64,000 bases of DNA from Winslowiella toletana. Its GTDB lineage: Bacteria; Pseudomonadota; Gammaproteobacteria; Enterobacterales; Enterobacteriaceae. The stretch covers positions 2,976,001 to 3,040,000 of the forward strand of contig NZ_JAGGMQ010000001.1 in assembly GCF_017875465.1 (NCBI RefSeq). Reading direction: 5' to 3'. Position numbers and translations under genes: made by a program. Numbering within the stretch: position 1 is the first letter of the stretch; every line of letters begins with the position of its first letter. This document shows positions 28,861-39,589 of the stretch, piece after piece. Below the pieces are notes generated by a model. That model saw nothing but the letters and a program-made list of their open reading frames with translations, was not told the origin of the DNA and ran no database searches.

Positions 28861-28957
28861 AAATTTAAGCCAGCCAGGAACGAGCGGCATGGACGCCGCG
28901 AGAAGGAGCGCCGCGTAGGGAACGCGTCGCGACTGGTCCTGAGGTTGGCTCAAATTT
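28861..28957 (-). repeat. Branched inverted-repeat element, copy 2 (about 100 bp, inverted)
   Basis: The outer arms (28861-28879 and 28937-28957) pair through AAATTT, GCCA/TGGC and CAGGA/TCCTG. They enclose GCGGC-ATGGAC-GCCGC (28884-28899) and CGCG-TAGGGAA-CGCG (28912-28926). When reverse-complemented, the core matches copy 1 in order: GGACC, ACGCGTTCC(C)TACGCGG, GCGTCCATG and CCTGG. The two are therefore divergent copies of one element. Confidence 0.75.
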
Positions 28958-29091
28958 TGGAGGGAACCGCGCAGCGGCGATGATGCCGACATAAGCGCGG
29001 GTTCCAAGGGCCGGGGCAATTGCCGGCCCTTGGTCGGTCGGCCTTCAGGACGAACGAAATGCCCTTGATTTTGACCTTCAGTAGTTGACCT

Positions 29092-29114
29092 TAAAAGGGC
29101 GCATGCCTGCGCCC
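29092..29114 (-). terminator. Terminator of yjgM
   Basis: On the minus strand GGGCGCA-GGCA-TGCGCCC is followed by TTTTAAGG. It lies 10 nt beyond the yjgM stop, a normal intrinsic terminator. Confidence 0.75.
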
Positions 29115-29123
29115 AGACAGCCC

Positions 29124-29627
29124 TTACAAATCGCGAATCATCGTCACTTCACAATCCACATGCCCGGTACAGCCCATTGGGCCGTCAATATGGCGGAAAC
29201 CCAGCTGCTCATACAGCTTAATCGCCCGCGTCAGCGAGGCGGTGGTTTCCAGATAGCAGCGTTTAAAACCGCGCTCGCGGGCAAAGTCCATCGCCTGCAA
29301 TGCCAGCGTACGCGCCAGACCTAAACCGCGCACCGCAGGTAAAAAGTACATCTTCTGCAGTTCACAGATATCGGGTTCACTGCACAGCAGTGGCGCGACG
29401 CCACCGCCACCGACCACCACGCCATCCAGCTCCACCACCCAGTAAGCGCTATCGGCTTCACTGTACAGCTCGAACAAACGGTCCAGGTTAGGATCGGATA
29501 CCGTATAGCCTTTATCCGCCGTCAGGCCAAACTCGGCGGAAACCTCGCGGATCACCCGGGCGATAAGCGGATTGTCTGTCGGCGTAATCGGGCGTACCCG
29601 CACGCCAGCCTGAGTTGCGGTTATCAT
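29124..29627 (-). CDS. yjgM: GNAT family N-acetyltransferase YjgM
   Basis: GCN5-related acetyltransferase of 167 residues, close to E. coli Yjg[51 protein letters not shown] (acetyl-CoA binding), [12 protein letters not shown] and [11 protein letters not shown] start at the ATG at 29627, which gives the same length as E. coli. A GTG three codons upstream is the alternative. The acceptor substrate is unknown. It is divergent from yjgN. Confidence 0.9.
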   Translation of the reverse strand: MITATQAGVRVRPITPTDNPLIARVIREVSAEFGLTADKGYTVSDPNLDRLFELYSEADSAYWVVELDGVVVGGGGVAPLLCSEPDICELQKMYFLPAVRGLGLARTLALQAMDFARERGFKRCYLETTASLTRAIKLYEQLGFRHIDGPMGCTGHVDCEVTMIRDL

Positions 29628-29863
29628 GCTGCTCACTCAATAGAAATGTTGATGATGGAGTGTAATAACATCGCCAGACAGTGGATGCAATGCTGTTGCC
29701 GGGGATATCTGCGGTAAACGCTTAACGCCTGCATGGCGATCGAAATGAGAATTACTTATTGTCGGTTGCTGACGTCCATGTTTAAATATGCGCGCAAATA
29801 ATAATCGCTAACACGCCGTCCAGTTTCCTGGCGCGGTTTTTTATTTTTTCAGGAAGAAAATTT

Positions 29864-31048
29864 ATGGCAATTAATACCTCACCTGCACAACGCCATGCCG
29901 TGCTATTTCACGGCAAGTCTGGCGAATACTTTTCAATCTGGCTGGTCAATGCATTACTGACTATTGTCACGCTGGGAATTTATTCCGCCTGGGCTACCGT
30001 GCGCCGTCGCCGTTATTTTTATGGTAATACCGAAATTGCCGGCGACCGTTTTGATTATCATGCCCGCCCAGTCGATATTTTAAAGGGGCGGATTATCGTT
30101 ATTGTCGGCATGATGGCTTTCTTTATTCTCGCCGCTGTGATGCCCACTATTTCATTACTGTTTATGCTGGCATTTCTGGCGCTGATCCCGTGGATTGTGA
30201 TCCGCAGCTGGCGCTATAACGCGCTGATGAGCAGCTATCGCGGCGTGCGTTTTAACTATCACTGCCGGATTGGTCGCGCGTACTGGACGATGTATCTCTG
30301 CCCGGTATTGCTGGTGCTGGCGCTCTATCTGCTGCTGACGCTGGTTGGCCTTACCGCCGCCGGTGCGGGTAATATAACCACCATGCTGGTGATCGGCTTA
30401 CTGACCTTCGTGATGCTGATTGTTGGTCTGTCAGTTATCCAGGGAATTGTTGCGGCGCTGAATCACGATCTGTATGTCAACAATATGGCGTTTGGCGATC
30501 TGCCTTTTAAGGCAAATTTAAGCAAGAAAACCTATATTAAGATGGTGCTGGTCAGTTTCTTAATTATGGCGCCATTCCTGATTGTCGCTGGTTTGCTGAT
30601 TAGTTCGCTATTCACGTCACTGTTTTTTGCGGTAGCTTACGGTGGCGATCCCGAGATGATGAATAACCTGCTGCTGGGCAATATCGCCAGCCTGTTATTG
30701 ACCTTTGTGGTTTTAATCTTCGGTGGCCTGATATCTGCTGGCTGGTTAATGGTCGCCCAGCGTAATTACCTGTTTAAACAGACTACGCTTGGCGATAATA
30801 TTCAACTTAAGTCAGATTTGCAGACGATGCCGTTTTTGCTGTTGATGTTAACTAATACGCTGATCGTTATTTTCACCCTTGGCTTCGGTACGCCGGTTGC
30901 GGAAATCCGTATGGCGCGTTACCTGGCAAAATGCACCGCGCTGGAGGGCGATATGGCGTTGCTAAATGTCCATGCTCACCAGCAGTCGGCGCACACTGCC
31001 GTAGCGGAAGAAGTCGCCCAGGCATTTGACCTTAACGTCGGGATCTAA
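29864..31048 (+). CDS. yjgN: YjgN, DUF898 inner-membrane protein
   Basis: A polytopic membrane protein of 394 residues with at least seven or eight hydrophobic segments. It has the DUF898 hallmarks: FHGKSGEYFSIWLVNALLTIVTLGIYSAWATVRRRRYFYGNT at the N-terminus (membrane segment plus a basic motif), and a second related half with LITNTLIVIFTLGFGTP-like sequence near the C-terminus. The function is unknown. AGGAAGAAAATTT precedes the ATG. The downstream M48 protease begins 4 nt after the stop, so the two are co-transcribed and may act together. Confidence 0.88.
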   Translation: MAINTSPAQRHAVLFHGKSGEYFSIWLVNALLTIVTLGIYSAWATVRRRRYFYGNTEIAGDRFDYHARPVDILKGRIIVIVGMMAFFILAAVMPTISLLFMLAFLALIPWIVIRSWRYNALMSSYRGVRFNYHCRIGRAYWTMYLCPVLLVLALYLLLTLVGLTAAGAGNITTMLVIGLLTFVMLIVGLSVIQGIVAALNHDLYVNNMAFGDLPFKANLSKKTYIKMVLVSFLIMAPFLIVAGLLISSLFTSLFFAVAYGGDPEMMNNLLLGNIASLLLTFVVLIFGGLISAGWLMVAQRNYLFKQTTLGDNIQLKSDLQTMPFLLLMLTNTLIVIFTLGFGTPVAEIRMARYLAKCTALEGDMALLNVHAHQQSAHTAVAEEVAQAFDLNVGI

Positions 31049-31052
31049 ATCC

Positions 31053-32081
31053 GTGCATCTTAGCGGTTATTATCAGCACCCAGGACGGGCAGCTCGCGAG
31101 GCTGCCCGTCTTAGCTTACACCCTCGCCATTTCTCGCTGCATCTGGCGCAAACAGAAACACAGTTTCTGCTCAAAGATATCACGCTGTCGGAAGCCTTAG
31201 GCGCGATTCCGCTGACCATCACTTTTGCTGACGGCGGACGTTTTGTGCCTGATGATGATGCCCAGCTGCAGCAGTGGGTGACGCAACACCGCCGCGAAAG
31301 CTGGATCCATCGTCTGGAGCGCAATAAGCGCGGGGTGTTTGCCACACTGCTGGCCACGCTGCTGCTGATAGTGGTGTATATCTGGGTTCTGCTGCCGTTT
31401 GCCAGTCGTCATCTGGCGCTGCATATTCCTGGCTATGTGGAACAGCAGGTTGGCTACCAGACGTTACAGCTGCTAAAGCAGGCAGGTTTTCACGACAGCC
31501 AGCTTTCTGACGCGCAACAGCAACAGGTGACTCAGCTGTTTTACCGCGTGCTGGCGGCATCACCAGAGCTGGACGACACCCTGCTGCCGCAGCTTAAGCT
31601 GATGCAAACCCCCGGCGGGCCTGGCGCCTTTATGCTGGCGGATGGCACTCTGATTATCAGCGATCAACTGGTCAGGCTGGCGCCGGGTGATGATGCGCTG
31701 GCGTCAGTGATGCTGCATGAGATGGGACACCACCGCTGGCGCCATCCGATGCGGATGCTGGTGCGCTCATCGCTGGTGTCACTCAGCTATATGTGGATGA
31801 CCGGTGATGTCAGTGGCATTGGCGATACGCTGTTACAGTCGGCGGCGTTTCTCAATCAGATGCACTTTTCGCGCGGTATGGAGCGTGAAGCTGATAACTG
31901 GGCGATTGCGCAGATGGCCGCACAGGGGCGCTCGCTGACTGAAATGGCGAAAATGTATGCGGTAATCCAGCAGGAGGGAGAGCGGGAAAGTCACGGCGGC
32001 AAACTACCTGAATGGCTGAGTACGCATCCGGATATGCCGTTACGAATTGAGGCAATCAAAAAAGCAGCGGAAGGCGTGTAA
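31053..32081 (+). CDS. M48-family membrane-anchored metalloprotease
   Basis: Zinc metallopeptidase of about 342 residues. An N-terminal soluble region is followed by one membrane segment (GVFATLLATLLLIVVYIWVLLPF, about residues 93-115) and a peptidase domain with HEMGH (HExxH zinc ligands and catalytic Glu) and the downstream ligand in MEREADNWA. I favour the GTG at 31053, 4 nt after the yjgN stop; the frame also allows a TTG at 31026 overlapping yjgN. The gene is not present next to yjgN in E. coli. Tight coupling to a DUF898 membrane protein suggests a shared envelope role. Confidence 0.83.
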   Translation: MHLSGYYQHPGRAAREAARLSLHPRHFSLHLAQTETQFLLKDITLSEALGAIPLTITFADGGRFVPDDDAQLQQWVTQHRRESWIHRLERNKRGVFATLLATLLLIVVYIWVLLPFASRHLALHIPGYVEQQVGYQTLQLLKQAGFHDSQLSDAQQQQVTQLFYRVLAASPELDDTLLPQLKLMQTPGGPGAFMLADGTLIISDQLVRLAPGDDALASVMLHEMGHHRWRHPMRMLVRSSLVSLSYMWMTGDVSGIGDTLLQSAAFLNQMHFSRGMEREADNWAIAQMAAQGRSLTEMAKMYAVIQQEGERESHGGKLPEWLSTHPDMPLRIEAIKKAAEGV

Positions 32082-32122
32082 TCACAGCGCGGCCAGACGA
32101 ATCCGGCCACGCTGCTTACAGA

Positions 32123-34978
32123 TTACAGCGCGGCGATAACTGCCTGCTGTTCAATCAGTTTCACTTTAGCCTGTTCGCACTCTTCCATGCGCTCACGCTC
32201 TTTCGCCACCACCGCTTCCGGCGCGCGTGACACAAAACCTTCGTTCGACAGTTTACCGGCAATACGGTCAATCTCGACTTCCAGTTTGGTCACTTCTTTC
32301 GCCAGACGATCCAGCTCGGCGGCTTTATCCACCAGGCCCGCCATCGGGATCAGCAGCTCTGCGCCATCAATCAGTTTGGTAACGGAGACTGGCCCTTTAT
32401 CTTCGGCTGGCAGCAGGGTGATGCTCTGCAGACGCGCCAGCGTTTGCAGGAAGCTGCGGTTATCATTAACACGGCGCTGGACTTCCGCACTGGCGCCACG
32501 CAACAGCACTTCCAGCGGTTTACCTGGTGCAATGTTCATTTCGGCACGAATATTACGGACCGCGATGATCGCCTGCTTCAGCCATTCGGTATCCGCCAGC
32601 GCTGCGCTATCCACCTTCGCCGTATCAAATGCCGGCATCGGTTGCAGCATAATGGTGTCGTCGCTGATGTTCTTCAGCACTTTCACCCGCTGCCAGATGG
32701 TTTCGGTGATAAATGGAATAATCGGATGCGCCAGACGCAGCAGCGATTCCAGCACTTCAATCAGCGTATGGCGCGTACCGCGCAGTTCCGCTTCGCTGCC
32801 GCCGTTCATCACGGGTTTAGTCAGCTCCAGATACCAGTCACAGAACTGGTTCCAGGTGAATTCATACAGAATGTTAGCAGCGATATCAAAGCGATAGCTA
32901 TCCAGCGCTTCACGATATGCTTTCACCGTCTGATTGAATTCCGCCAGAATCCAGCGATCGGCCAGTGACAGCACCATTTCGCCGCCGTTCTGACCACAAT
33001 CCTGATCTTCGGTGTTCATCAGTACAAAGCGGCTGGCGTTCCACAGCTTATTACAGAAGTTGCGATAACCTTCGAGGCGCTTCATATCCCAGTTGATATC
33101 GCGACCGGTCGACGCCAGCGCCGCCAGCGTAAAGCGCAGCGCATCGGTACCGTGTGGTTCGATACCGTTCGGGAACTGCTTCTCGGTACGCTTACGGATT
33201 TTCTCCGCCAGCTGCGGCTGCATCATATTACCGGTACGTTTTTCCAGCAGATCTTCCAGCGAAATACCGTCAACCATATCCAGTGGATCGATAACGTTAC
33301 CTTTGGACTTGGACATCTTCTGTCCTTCGTCATCGCGGATCAGACCGGTCATATAGACGGTGTTAAACGGTACCTGCGGCTTGCCATTTTCATCTTTGAT
33401 AAAGTGCATGGTCAGCATGATCATGCGCGCAATCCAGAAGAAGATAATATCGAAGCCGCTGACCAGCACGCTGGACGGGTGGAAGGTACGCAACGCTTCG
33501 GTGTTTTCTGGCCAGCCGAGGGTGGAGAAGGTCCACAGACCGGATGAGAACCAGGTATCCAGTACGTCTTCGTCCTGACGCAGGGCAATCTCTGCACCGA
33601 GATTATTTTCCGCGCGCACTTCTGCTTCGTTGCGACCAACGTAAACATTACCCGCTTCGTCGTACCAGGCCGGGATACGGTGTCCCCACCACAGCTGACG
33701 TGAAATACACCAGTCCTGAATATCGCGCATCCACGAGAAGTACATATTTTCGTACTGCTTAGGCACAAACTGGATATCGCCTTGCTCTACCGCTTCTACT
33801 GCTACTTTTGCCAGCGGCGCGGTACGGACGTACCACTGATCGGTCAGCATCGGTTCGATAACCACGCCGCCACGGTCGCCGTAAGGCACGGTCAAATCGT
33901 GTGGCTTGACCTCTTCCAGCAGGCCAAGGGCGTCAACCGCAGCGACAATCGCTTTACGCGCAGCGAAACGTTCCAGATTCTGGAATTCTGCCGGGATTGC
34001 GCCGTCATATACCGTCGATTCTTCACCGTTGGTATCGTAAACCTGTGCGCTGTCACGGATATCGCCGTCAAAGGTCAGGATATTGATCATTGGCAGCTTG
34101 TGACGACGTCCGACTTCATAGTCGTTAAAGTCGTGCGCCGGGGTGATTTTCACGCAGCCGGTGCCTTTCTCCATATCGGCGTGTTCATCGCCAACAATCG
34201 GAATACGGCGATTCACCAGCGGCAGCAGCACAAATTTGCCAATCAGATCTTTATAACGCGGATCTTCCGGGTTAACCGCCACGCCGGTATCACCGAGCAC
34301 GGTTTCCGGACGGGTGGTGGCGACCACCAGGTAATCTTTGCCATCGGCGGTTTTGACGCCGTCAGCCAGCGGATAACGCAGATGCCACATCGACCCTTTG
34401 GACTCGCGGTTTTCCACTTCCAGATCGGAAATCGCGGTGCGCAGTTTCGGATCCCAGTTCACCAGGCGTTTGCCGCGATAAATCAGGTTCTCTTTATGCA
34501 GGCGAACGAACACCTCTTTCACCGCATTTGACAGGCCTTCATCCATGGTGAAGCGTTCACGCTCCCAGTCCACGGAGTTGCCCAGACGACGCATCTGACG
34601 CGTGATGGTGCCGCCGGATTCGGCTTTCCACTGCCAGATCTTTTCGATAAACGCGTCGCGACCGTAATCCTGACGCGTTTTGCCCTCTTCAGCGGCGATC
34701 TTGCGCTCGACGACCATCTGCGTCGCGATACCGGCGTGATCGGTACCCGCCTGCCACAGGGTGTTTTTACCCTGCATGCGCTGGTAGCGGATCATGGTAT
34801 CCATGATGGTTTGCTGGAAGGCGTGACCCATATGCAAGCTACCGGTGACATTCGGCGGCGGGATCATGATGCAGAAGCTTTCCTGGCTGGTATCGCCATT
34901 CGGTTTAAAGTAGCCCTGCTTTTCCCAGTGCTCGTAAAGCGGCTGTTCGATATCTTGCGGGTTATATGTTTTTTCCAT
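32123..34978 (-). CDS. valS: Valine--tRNA ligase
   Basis: Class I aminoacyl-tRNA synthetase of 951 residues, the same as E. coli. The HIGH-type motif [11 protein letters not shown] is at about 42-52. The CP1 editing domain contains [19 protein letters not shown]. The KMSKS motif is in [16 protein letters not shown]. The anticodon-binding domain and a C-terminal coiled-coil arm ([22 protein letters not shown]) follow. It is the last gene of the pepA-holC-valS series, and holC ends 5 nt before it. Confidence 0.98.
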   Translation of the reverse strand: MEKTYNPQDIEQPLYEHWEKQGYFKPNGDTSQESFCIMIPPPNVTGSLHMGHAFQQTIMDTMIRYQRMQGKNTLWQAGTDHAGIATQMVVERKIAAEEGKTRQDYGRDAFIEKIWQWKAESGGTITRQMRRLGNSVDWERERFTMDEGLSNAVKEVFVRLHKENLIYRGKRLVNWDPKLRTAISDLEVENRESKGSMWHLRYPLADGVKTADGKDYLVVATTRPETVLGDTGVAVNPEDPRYKDLIGKFVLLPLVNRRIPIVGDEHADMEKGTGCVKITPAHDFNDYEVGRRHKLPMINILTFDGDIRDSAQVYDTNGEESTVYDGAIPAEFQNLERFAARKAIVAAVDALGLLEEVKPHDLTVPYGDRGGVVIEPMLTDQWYVRTAPLAKVAVEAVEQGDIQFVPKQYENMYFSWMRDIQDWCISRQLWWGHRIPAWYDEAGNVYVGRNEAEVRAENNLGAEIALRQDEDVLDTWFSSGLWTFSTLGWPENTEALRTFHPSSVLVSGFDIIFFWIARMIMLTMHFIKDENGKPQVPFNTVYMTGLIRDDEGQKMSKSKGNVIDPLDMVDGISLEDLLEKRTGNMMQPQLAEKIRKRTEKQFPNGIEPHGTDALRFTLAALASTGRDINWDMKRLEGYRNFCNKLWNASRFVLMNTEDQDCGQNGGEMVLSLADRWILAEFNQTVKAYREALDSYRFDIAANILYEFTWNQFCDWYLELTKPVMNGGSEAELRGTRHTLIEVLESLLRLAHPIIPFITETIWQRVKVLKNISDDTIMLQPMPAFDTAKVDSAALADTEWLKQAIIAVRNIRAEMNIAPGKPLEVLLRGASAEVQRRVNDNRSFLQTLARLQSITLLPAEDKGPVSVTKLIDGAELLIPMAGLVDKAAELDRLAKEVTKLEVEIDRIAGKLSNEGFVSRAPEAVVAKERERMEECEQAKVKLIEQQAVIAAL

Positions 34979-34983
34979 TTCTG

Positions 34984-35448
34984 CTATGTCGTTGTCGTTC
35001 CGGGCAAAGGCGGAGCTGCCGTATTCAAGTGGAATCCGACGCTGCGATAAGCTTTATAGCGGTCGCGCGCCAGCTGTTTAAGAGAATCTTCGTGTGGCAC
35101 GAAGTCTATCACTTCATGGAAAGCAGTGGCAAAGTCTGCAAACTGCGGCAGCAGGCTGATCAGCAGGTCACGCGGTGAGTTTCCCCGTCGCTGTGGCCAG
35201 GCCAGCTCTACCGGCGCGCCATATTTCGGGCCTTCTCCAGCCAGATTGTGCGGTACAAAGGCGCTGGCGGGACGCTGCCATAGGGCTTCATCCAGCTTAA
35301 TCGCTTGTTGTTCCGTTTCGCAGGCGATCAGCACACGCTTCCCTGCGCGCCAGCGTGCTTCCGCCAGTTCACATACCAACGCTTCAACGGCGTTGAGGCC
35401 GTCAACCGGCGTATCGGTTTCCAGCAGATAGAAAGTCGCGTTTTTCAT
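34984..35448 (-). CDS. holC: DNA polymerase III subunit chi
   Basis: Chi subunit of the clamp-loader complex, which links it to SSB. The 154 residues align with E. coli HolC (147) through [75 protein letters not shown]. The C-terminus is a little longer, ending [11 protein letters not shown] start at the ATG at 35448. The open frame continues 35 codons upstream through a REP-like repeat without homology. Confidence 0.94.
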   Translation of the reverse strand: MKNATFYLLETDTPVDGLNAVEALVCELAEARWRAGKRVLIACETEQQAIKLDEALWQRPASAFVPHNLAGEGPKYGAPVELAWPQRRGNSPRDLLISLLPQFADFATAFHEVIDFVPHEDSLKQLARDRYKAYRSVGFHLNTAAPPLPGTTTT

Positions 35449-35478
35449 GGGTGATGCCTGTGATATCTGTAATAGAAC

Positions 35479-35549
35479 GGGCGGCGAGAACGCCACCCCT
35501 ACAAACAATTTATCTACCCGTAACCGTAGGGGCGGCGTTCTCGCCGCCC
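35479..35549. repeat. Inverted pair of REP-like palindromic repeats
   Basis: A minus-oriented copy (35479-35502) and a plus-oriented near-consensus copy (35526-35549, GTAGGGGCGGCGTTCTCGCC then GCCC) face outwards between pepA and holC. The spacing is similar to the pair after fklB. Here the pair lies inside what is probably a single transcription unit, so it may tune or separate expression of pepA from holC-valS. Confidence 0.75.
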
Positions 35550-35570
35550 GCATTGCGGATGCGCCCCAAA

Positions 35571-37097
<1,527 letters not shown>

Positions 37098-37347
37098 TTA
37101 AAGACAACGGCGTCGGCTACCGCTAGAATGTAGCGCTTTCGTAACTTTTAAGACCGTTGCGTAACGACGTTTAGTAAACGGACGTCAGATTGAGTTTCGA
37201 TGACCATCGTTGTTTTTTGTGTCATCTAAACGCTTGTGTCATACAATATTAGCTATGACGACGGCCATTGATGAGAAAAAATGGCGAACAAGCGTTGAAA
37301 CTATCGATTTTCCTGCAAAAAGACAAGTTTTCACAGGCGTACTAAGC

Positions 37348-38448
37348 GTGATCATCATTAGATATCTGGTTCGGGAAACGCTCAAAAGCCAGCTGGCAAT
37401 TCTCTTTATCCTGCTGTTAATCTTCTTTTGTCAGAAGTTAGTCAGGATTCTGGGTGCCGCAGTGGATGGTGAGATCCCGACAAATTTAGTTCTGACATTG
37501 TTAGGCCTCGGCGTGCCGGAAATGGCACAACTTATCCTGCCGTTGAGCCTGTTTCTTGCCATCTTAATGACGCTTGGCCGGTTATACACCGAAAGCGAAA
37601 TTACGGTAATGCACGCCTGCGGGCTGAGCAAAGCCGTGCTGGTGAAAGCCGCGATGATTTTGATGCTGTTTACCGCCGTTGTTGCGGCGGTGAACGTCAT
37701 CTGGCTTGGCCCCTGGTCATCACGCTATCAAAGCGAAGTGACACAAAATGCGAAAGCTAACCCCGGCGCGGCGGCGCTGGCGGCGGGGCAATTCCAGCAG
37801 TCCAGCGACGGCAACTCAGTGCTGTTTATTGAGAACGTCAAGGGCGACCAGTTTGGTCATGTGTTCCTCGCACAGCTGCGCCCCAGCGGCAATGCGCGCC
37901 CTTCGGTGGTGCTGGCGGACAGCGGCCATATGGAGCAGCGTCGCGACGGTTCTCAGGTGGTTACGCTGGATAAAGGCACGCGCTTTGAAGGCACCGCCTT
38001 ACTGCGTGATTTCCGCATTACCGATTTTGAGAACTATCAGGCGATTGTTGGCTACAAAGCGGCGGTTATTGACCCGAATGATGCGGAACAGTCCAGCTTC
38101 TCGAACTTGATGAAGTCGGACAGCGCCGAGTTCCGTAGCGAACTGAACTGGCGTCTGACGCTGATCTTCTCGGTGCTGATCATGGCGCTGATGGTGGTGC
38201 CGCTTAGCGTGGTGAATCCACGTCAGGGACGTGTGCTGTCAATGCTGCCGGCGATGCTGCTGTATCTGATCTTCTTCCTGTTGCAAAGCTCGCTGAAGTC
38301 CAATGGCGCCAAAGGCCGTCTCGATCCGGCCATCTGGATGTGGGGGGTTAACCTGCTGTATCTGGCGTTAGCGATTGTGCTTAACCTGTGGGATACGGTG
38401 CCGGTGCGACGCATCCGTGCACGCTTCAACAAGGGAGGTAGCGTGTAA
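37348..38448 (+). CDS. lptF: LPS export ABC transporter permease LptF
   Basis: One of the two permeases of the LptB2FG transporter that extracts lipopolysaccharide from the inner membrane. I start at the GTG at 37348 (VIIIRYLVRETLKSQLAILF), giving 366 residues as in E. coli; the frame is open 46 codons further without homology. Three N-terminal membrane segments, a periplasmic beta-jellyroll (about 130-265) and three C-terminal membrane segments (with MVVPLSVVNPRQGRVLSMLPAMLL) are visible. The stop overlaps the lptG start by 1 nt. Confidence 0.95.
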   Translation: MIIIRYLVRETLKSQLAILFILLLIFFCQKLVRILGAAVDGEIPTNLVLTLLGLGVPEMAQLILPLSLFLAILMTLGRLYTESEITVMHACGLSKAVLVKAAMILMLFTAVVAAVNVIWLGPWSSRYQSEVTQNAKANPGAAALAAGQFQQSSDGNSVLFIENVKGDQFGHVFLAQLRPSGNARPSVVLADSGHMEQRRDGSQVVTLDKGTRFEGTALLRDFRITDFENYQAIVGYKAAVIDPNDAEQSSFSNLMKSDSAEFRSELNWRLTLIFSVLIMALMVVPLSVVNPRQGRVLSMLPAMLLYLIFFLLQSSLKSNGAKGRLDPAIWMWGVNLLYLALAIVLNLWDTVPVRRIRARFNKGGSV

Positions 38449-39524
38449 TGTTTGGCGTACTCGACAGATACATCGGTAAAACTATCTTCAACACCATCAT
38501 GATGACGCTGTTTATGCTGGTGTCGCTCTCCGGCATTATTAAATTTGTCGATCAGCTGCGTAAAACCGGTGAAGGCGCTTATACCGCGCTGGGCGCTGGC
38601 ATCTACACCATGCTTAGCGTGCCTAAGGATATCGAGACGTTCTTCCCGATGGCGGCGCTGCTTGGTGCGCTGCTCGGCCTCGGTACGCTGGCGCAACGTA
38701 GTGAACTGGTGGTGATGCAGGCGTCGGGCTTTACCCGCCTGCAGATTGCGCTGTCGGTAATGAAAACTGCGATCCCGCTGGTGCTGCTTACCATGGCTAT
38801 CGGCGAGTATGCCGCGCCGAAAGGTGAACAGATGGCGCGTAACTATCGTGCGCAGCAGCTGGTTGGCGGCTCACTGATGTCGACGCAAAATGGTCTGTGG
38901 GCGAAAGATGGCAGCGACTTTATCTATATCCAGCGTATCACCAATAACAGTGAGCTGGGCGGCATTAGCATCTACAGCTTTAACGATCAGCGCCGCTTGC
39001 AGAACGTACGCTATGCGGCTTCCGCCACTTACGACAAGGATCGCAAAGTGTGGAAGCTGTCGCAGGTGGATCAATCTAACCTGACTGACCCGAAACAGGT
39101 TACCGGCAGCCAGACAGTGAGCGGCGAGTGGAAAACCAACCTGACCCCGGACAAGCTGGGGGTGGTGGCGCTGGACCCGGATTCACTGTCGATCAGCGGG
39201 CTGTATGACTACTCGAAATATCTTAAGCAGAGTGGTCAGGAAGCTGCGCGCTACCAGCTGAATATGTGGAGCAAAATCTTCCAGCCGCTGTCGGTGGCGG
39301 TGATGATGCTGATGGCGCTGTCGTTTATTTTTGGTCCGTTGCGCAGTGTCTCAATGGGGACGCGTGTGGTTACCGGCATCAGCTTTGGCTTTCTGTTCTA
39401 TGTGCTCGACCGCATCTTTGGCCCGCTGAGTCAGGTCTACAATATGCCCCCGTTCCTCGGCGCGGTTCTGCCCAGCGCGGCGTTCTTTGCGGTCAGTGTC
39501 TATATGCTGCTGAAGCGGCGCTAA
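38448..39524 (+). CDS. lptG: LPS export ABC transporter permease LptG
   Basis: Partner of LptF in the LptB2FG complex, 358 residues. Membrane segments surround a periplasmic jellyroll domain. Characteristic stretches are MFGVLDRYIGKTIFNTIMMTLF at the N-terminus and RSVSMGTRVVTGISFGFLFYVLDRIFGPLSQVY near the C-terminus. It is translationally coupled to lptF (TAATG). A strong bidirectional terminator follows. Confidence 0.96.
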   Translation: MFGVLDRYIGKTIFNTIMMTLFMLVSLSGIIKFVDQLRKTGEGAYTALGAGIYTMLSVPKDIETFFPMAALLGALLGLGTLAQRSELVVMQASGFTRLQIALSVMKTAIPLVLLTMAIGEYAAPKGEQMARNYRAQQLVGGSLMSTQNGLWAKDGSDFIYIQRITNNSELGGISIYSFNDQRRLQNVRYAASATYDKDRKVWKLSQVDQSNLTDPKQVTGSQTVSGEWKTNLTPDKLGVVALDPDSLSISGLYDYSKYLKQSGQEAARYQLNMWSKIFQPLSVAVMMLMALSFIFGPLRSVSMGTRVVTGISFGFLFYVLDRIFGPLSQVYNMPPFLGAVLPSAAFFAVSVYMLLKRR

Positions 39525-39540
39525 GTTAATAAATGACTGA

Positions 39541-39573
39541 AAAAAACCGGGAGCGATCAGCTCCCGGTTTTTT
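39541..39573. terminator. Bidirectional terminator between lptG and the invasin-like gene
   Basis: AAAAAACCGGGAGC and GCTCCCGGTTTTTT flank GATCA: a perfect 14-bp inverted repeat with A and T tails, between the convergent ends of lptG and the inverse autotransporter. Confidence 0.9.
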
Positions 39574-39589
39574 TAGCGGTTTAGTCGTT

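Larger units (their letters stand above)
28498..29091. other. Structured non-coding island between mpl and yjgM
   Basis: No credible gene lies in this stretch of about 600 bp, but it is dense in inverted repeats. There is a perfect 8-bp stem at 28546-28566 (CGCTCGCC/GGCGAGCG) and a perfect 10-bp stem at 28569-28594 (TTAAGGCCCG/CGGGCCTTAA). Two copies of a larger branched repeat lie at 28642-28740 and 28861-28957. A perfect 11-bp stem is at 29004-29033 (CCAAGGGCCGG/CCGGCCCTTGG). The open frame at 28557-28808 runs through these structures and has no protein-like features. It replaces yjgA and other genes present after mpl in E. coli. Confidence 0.7.
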
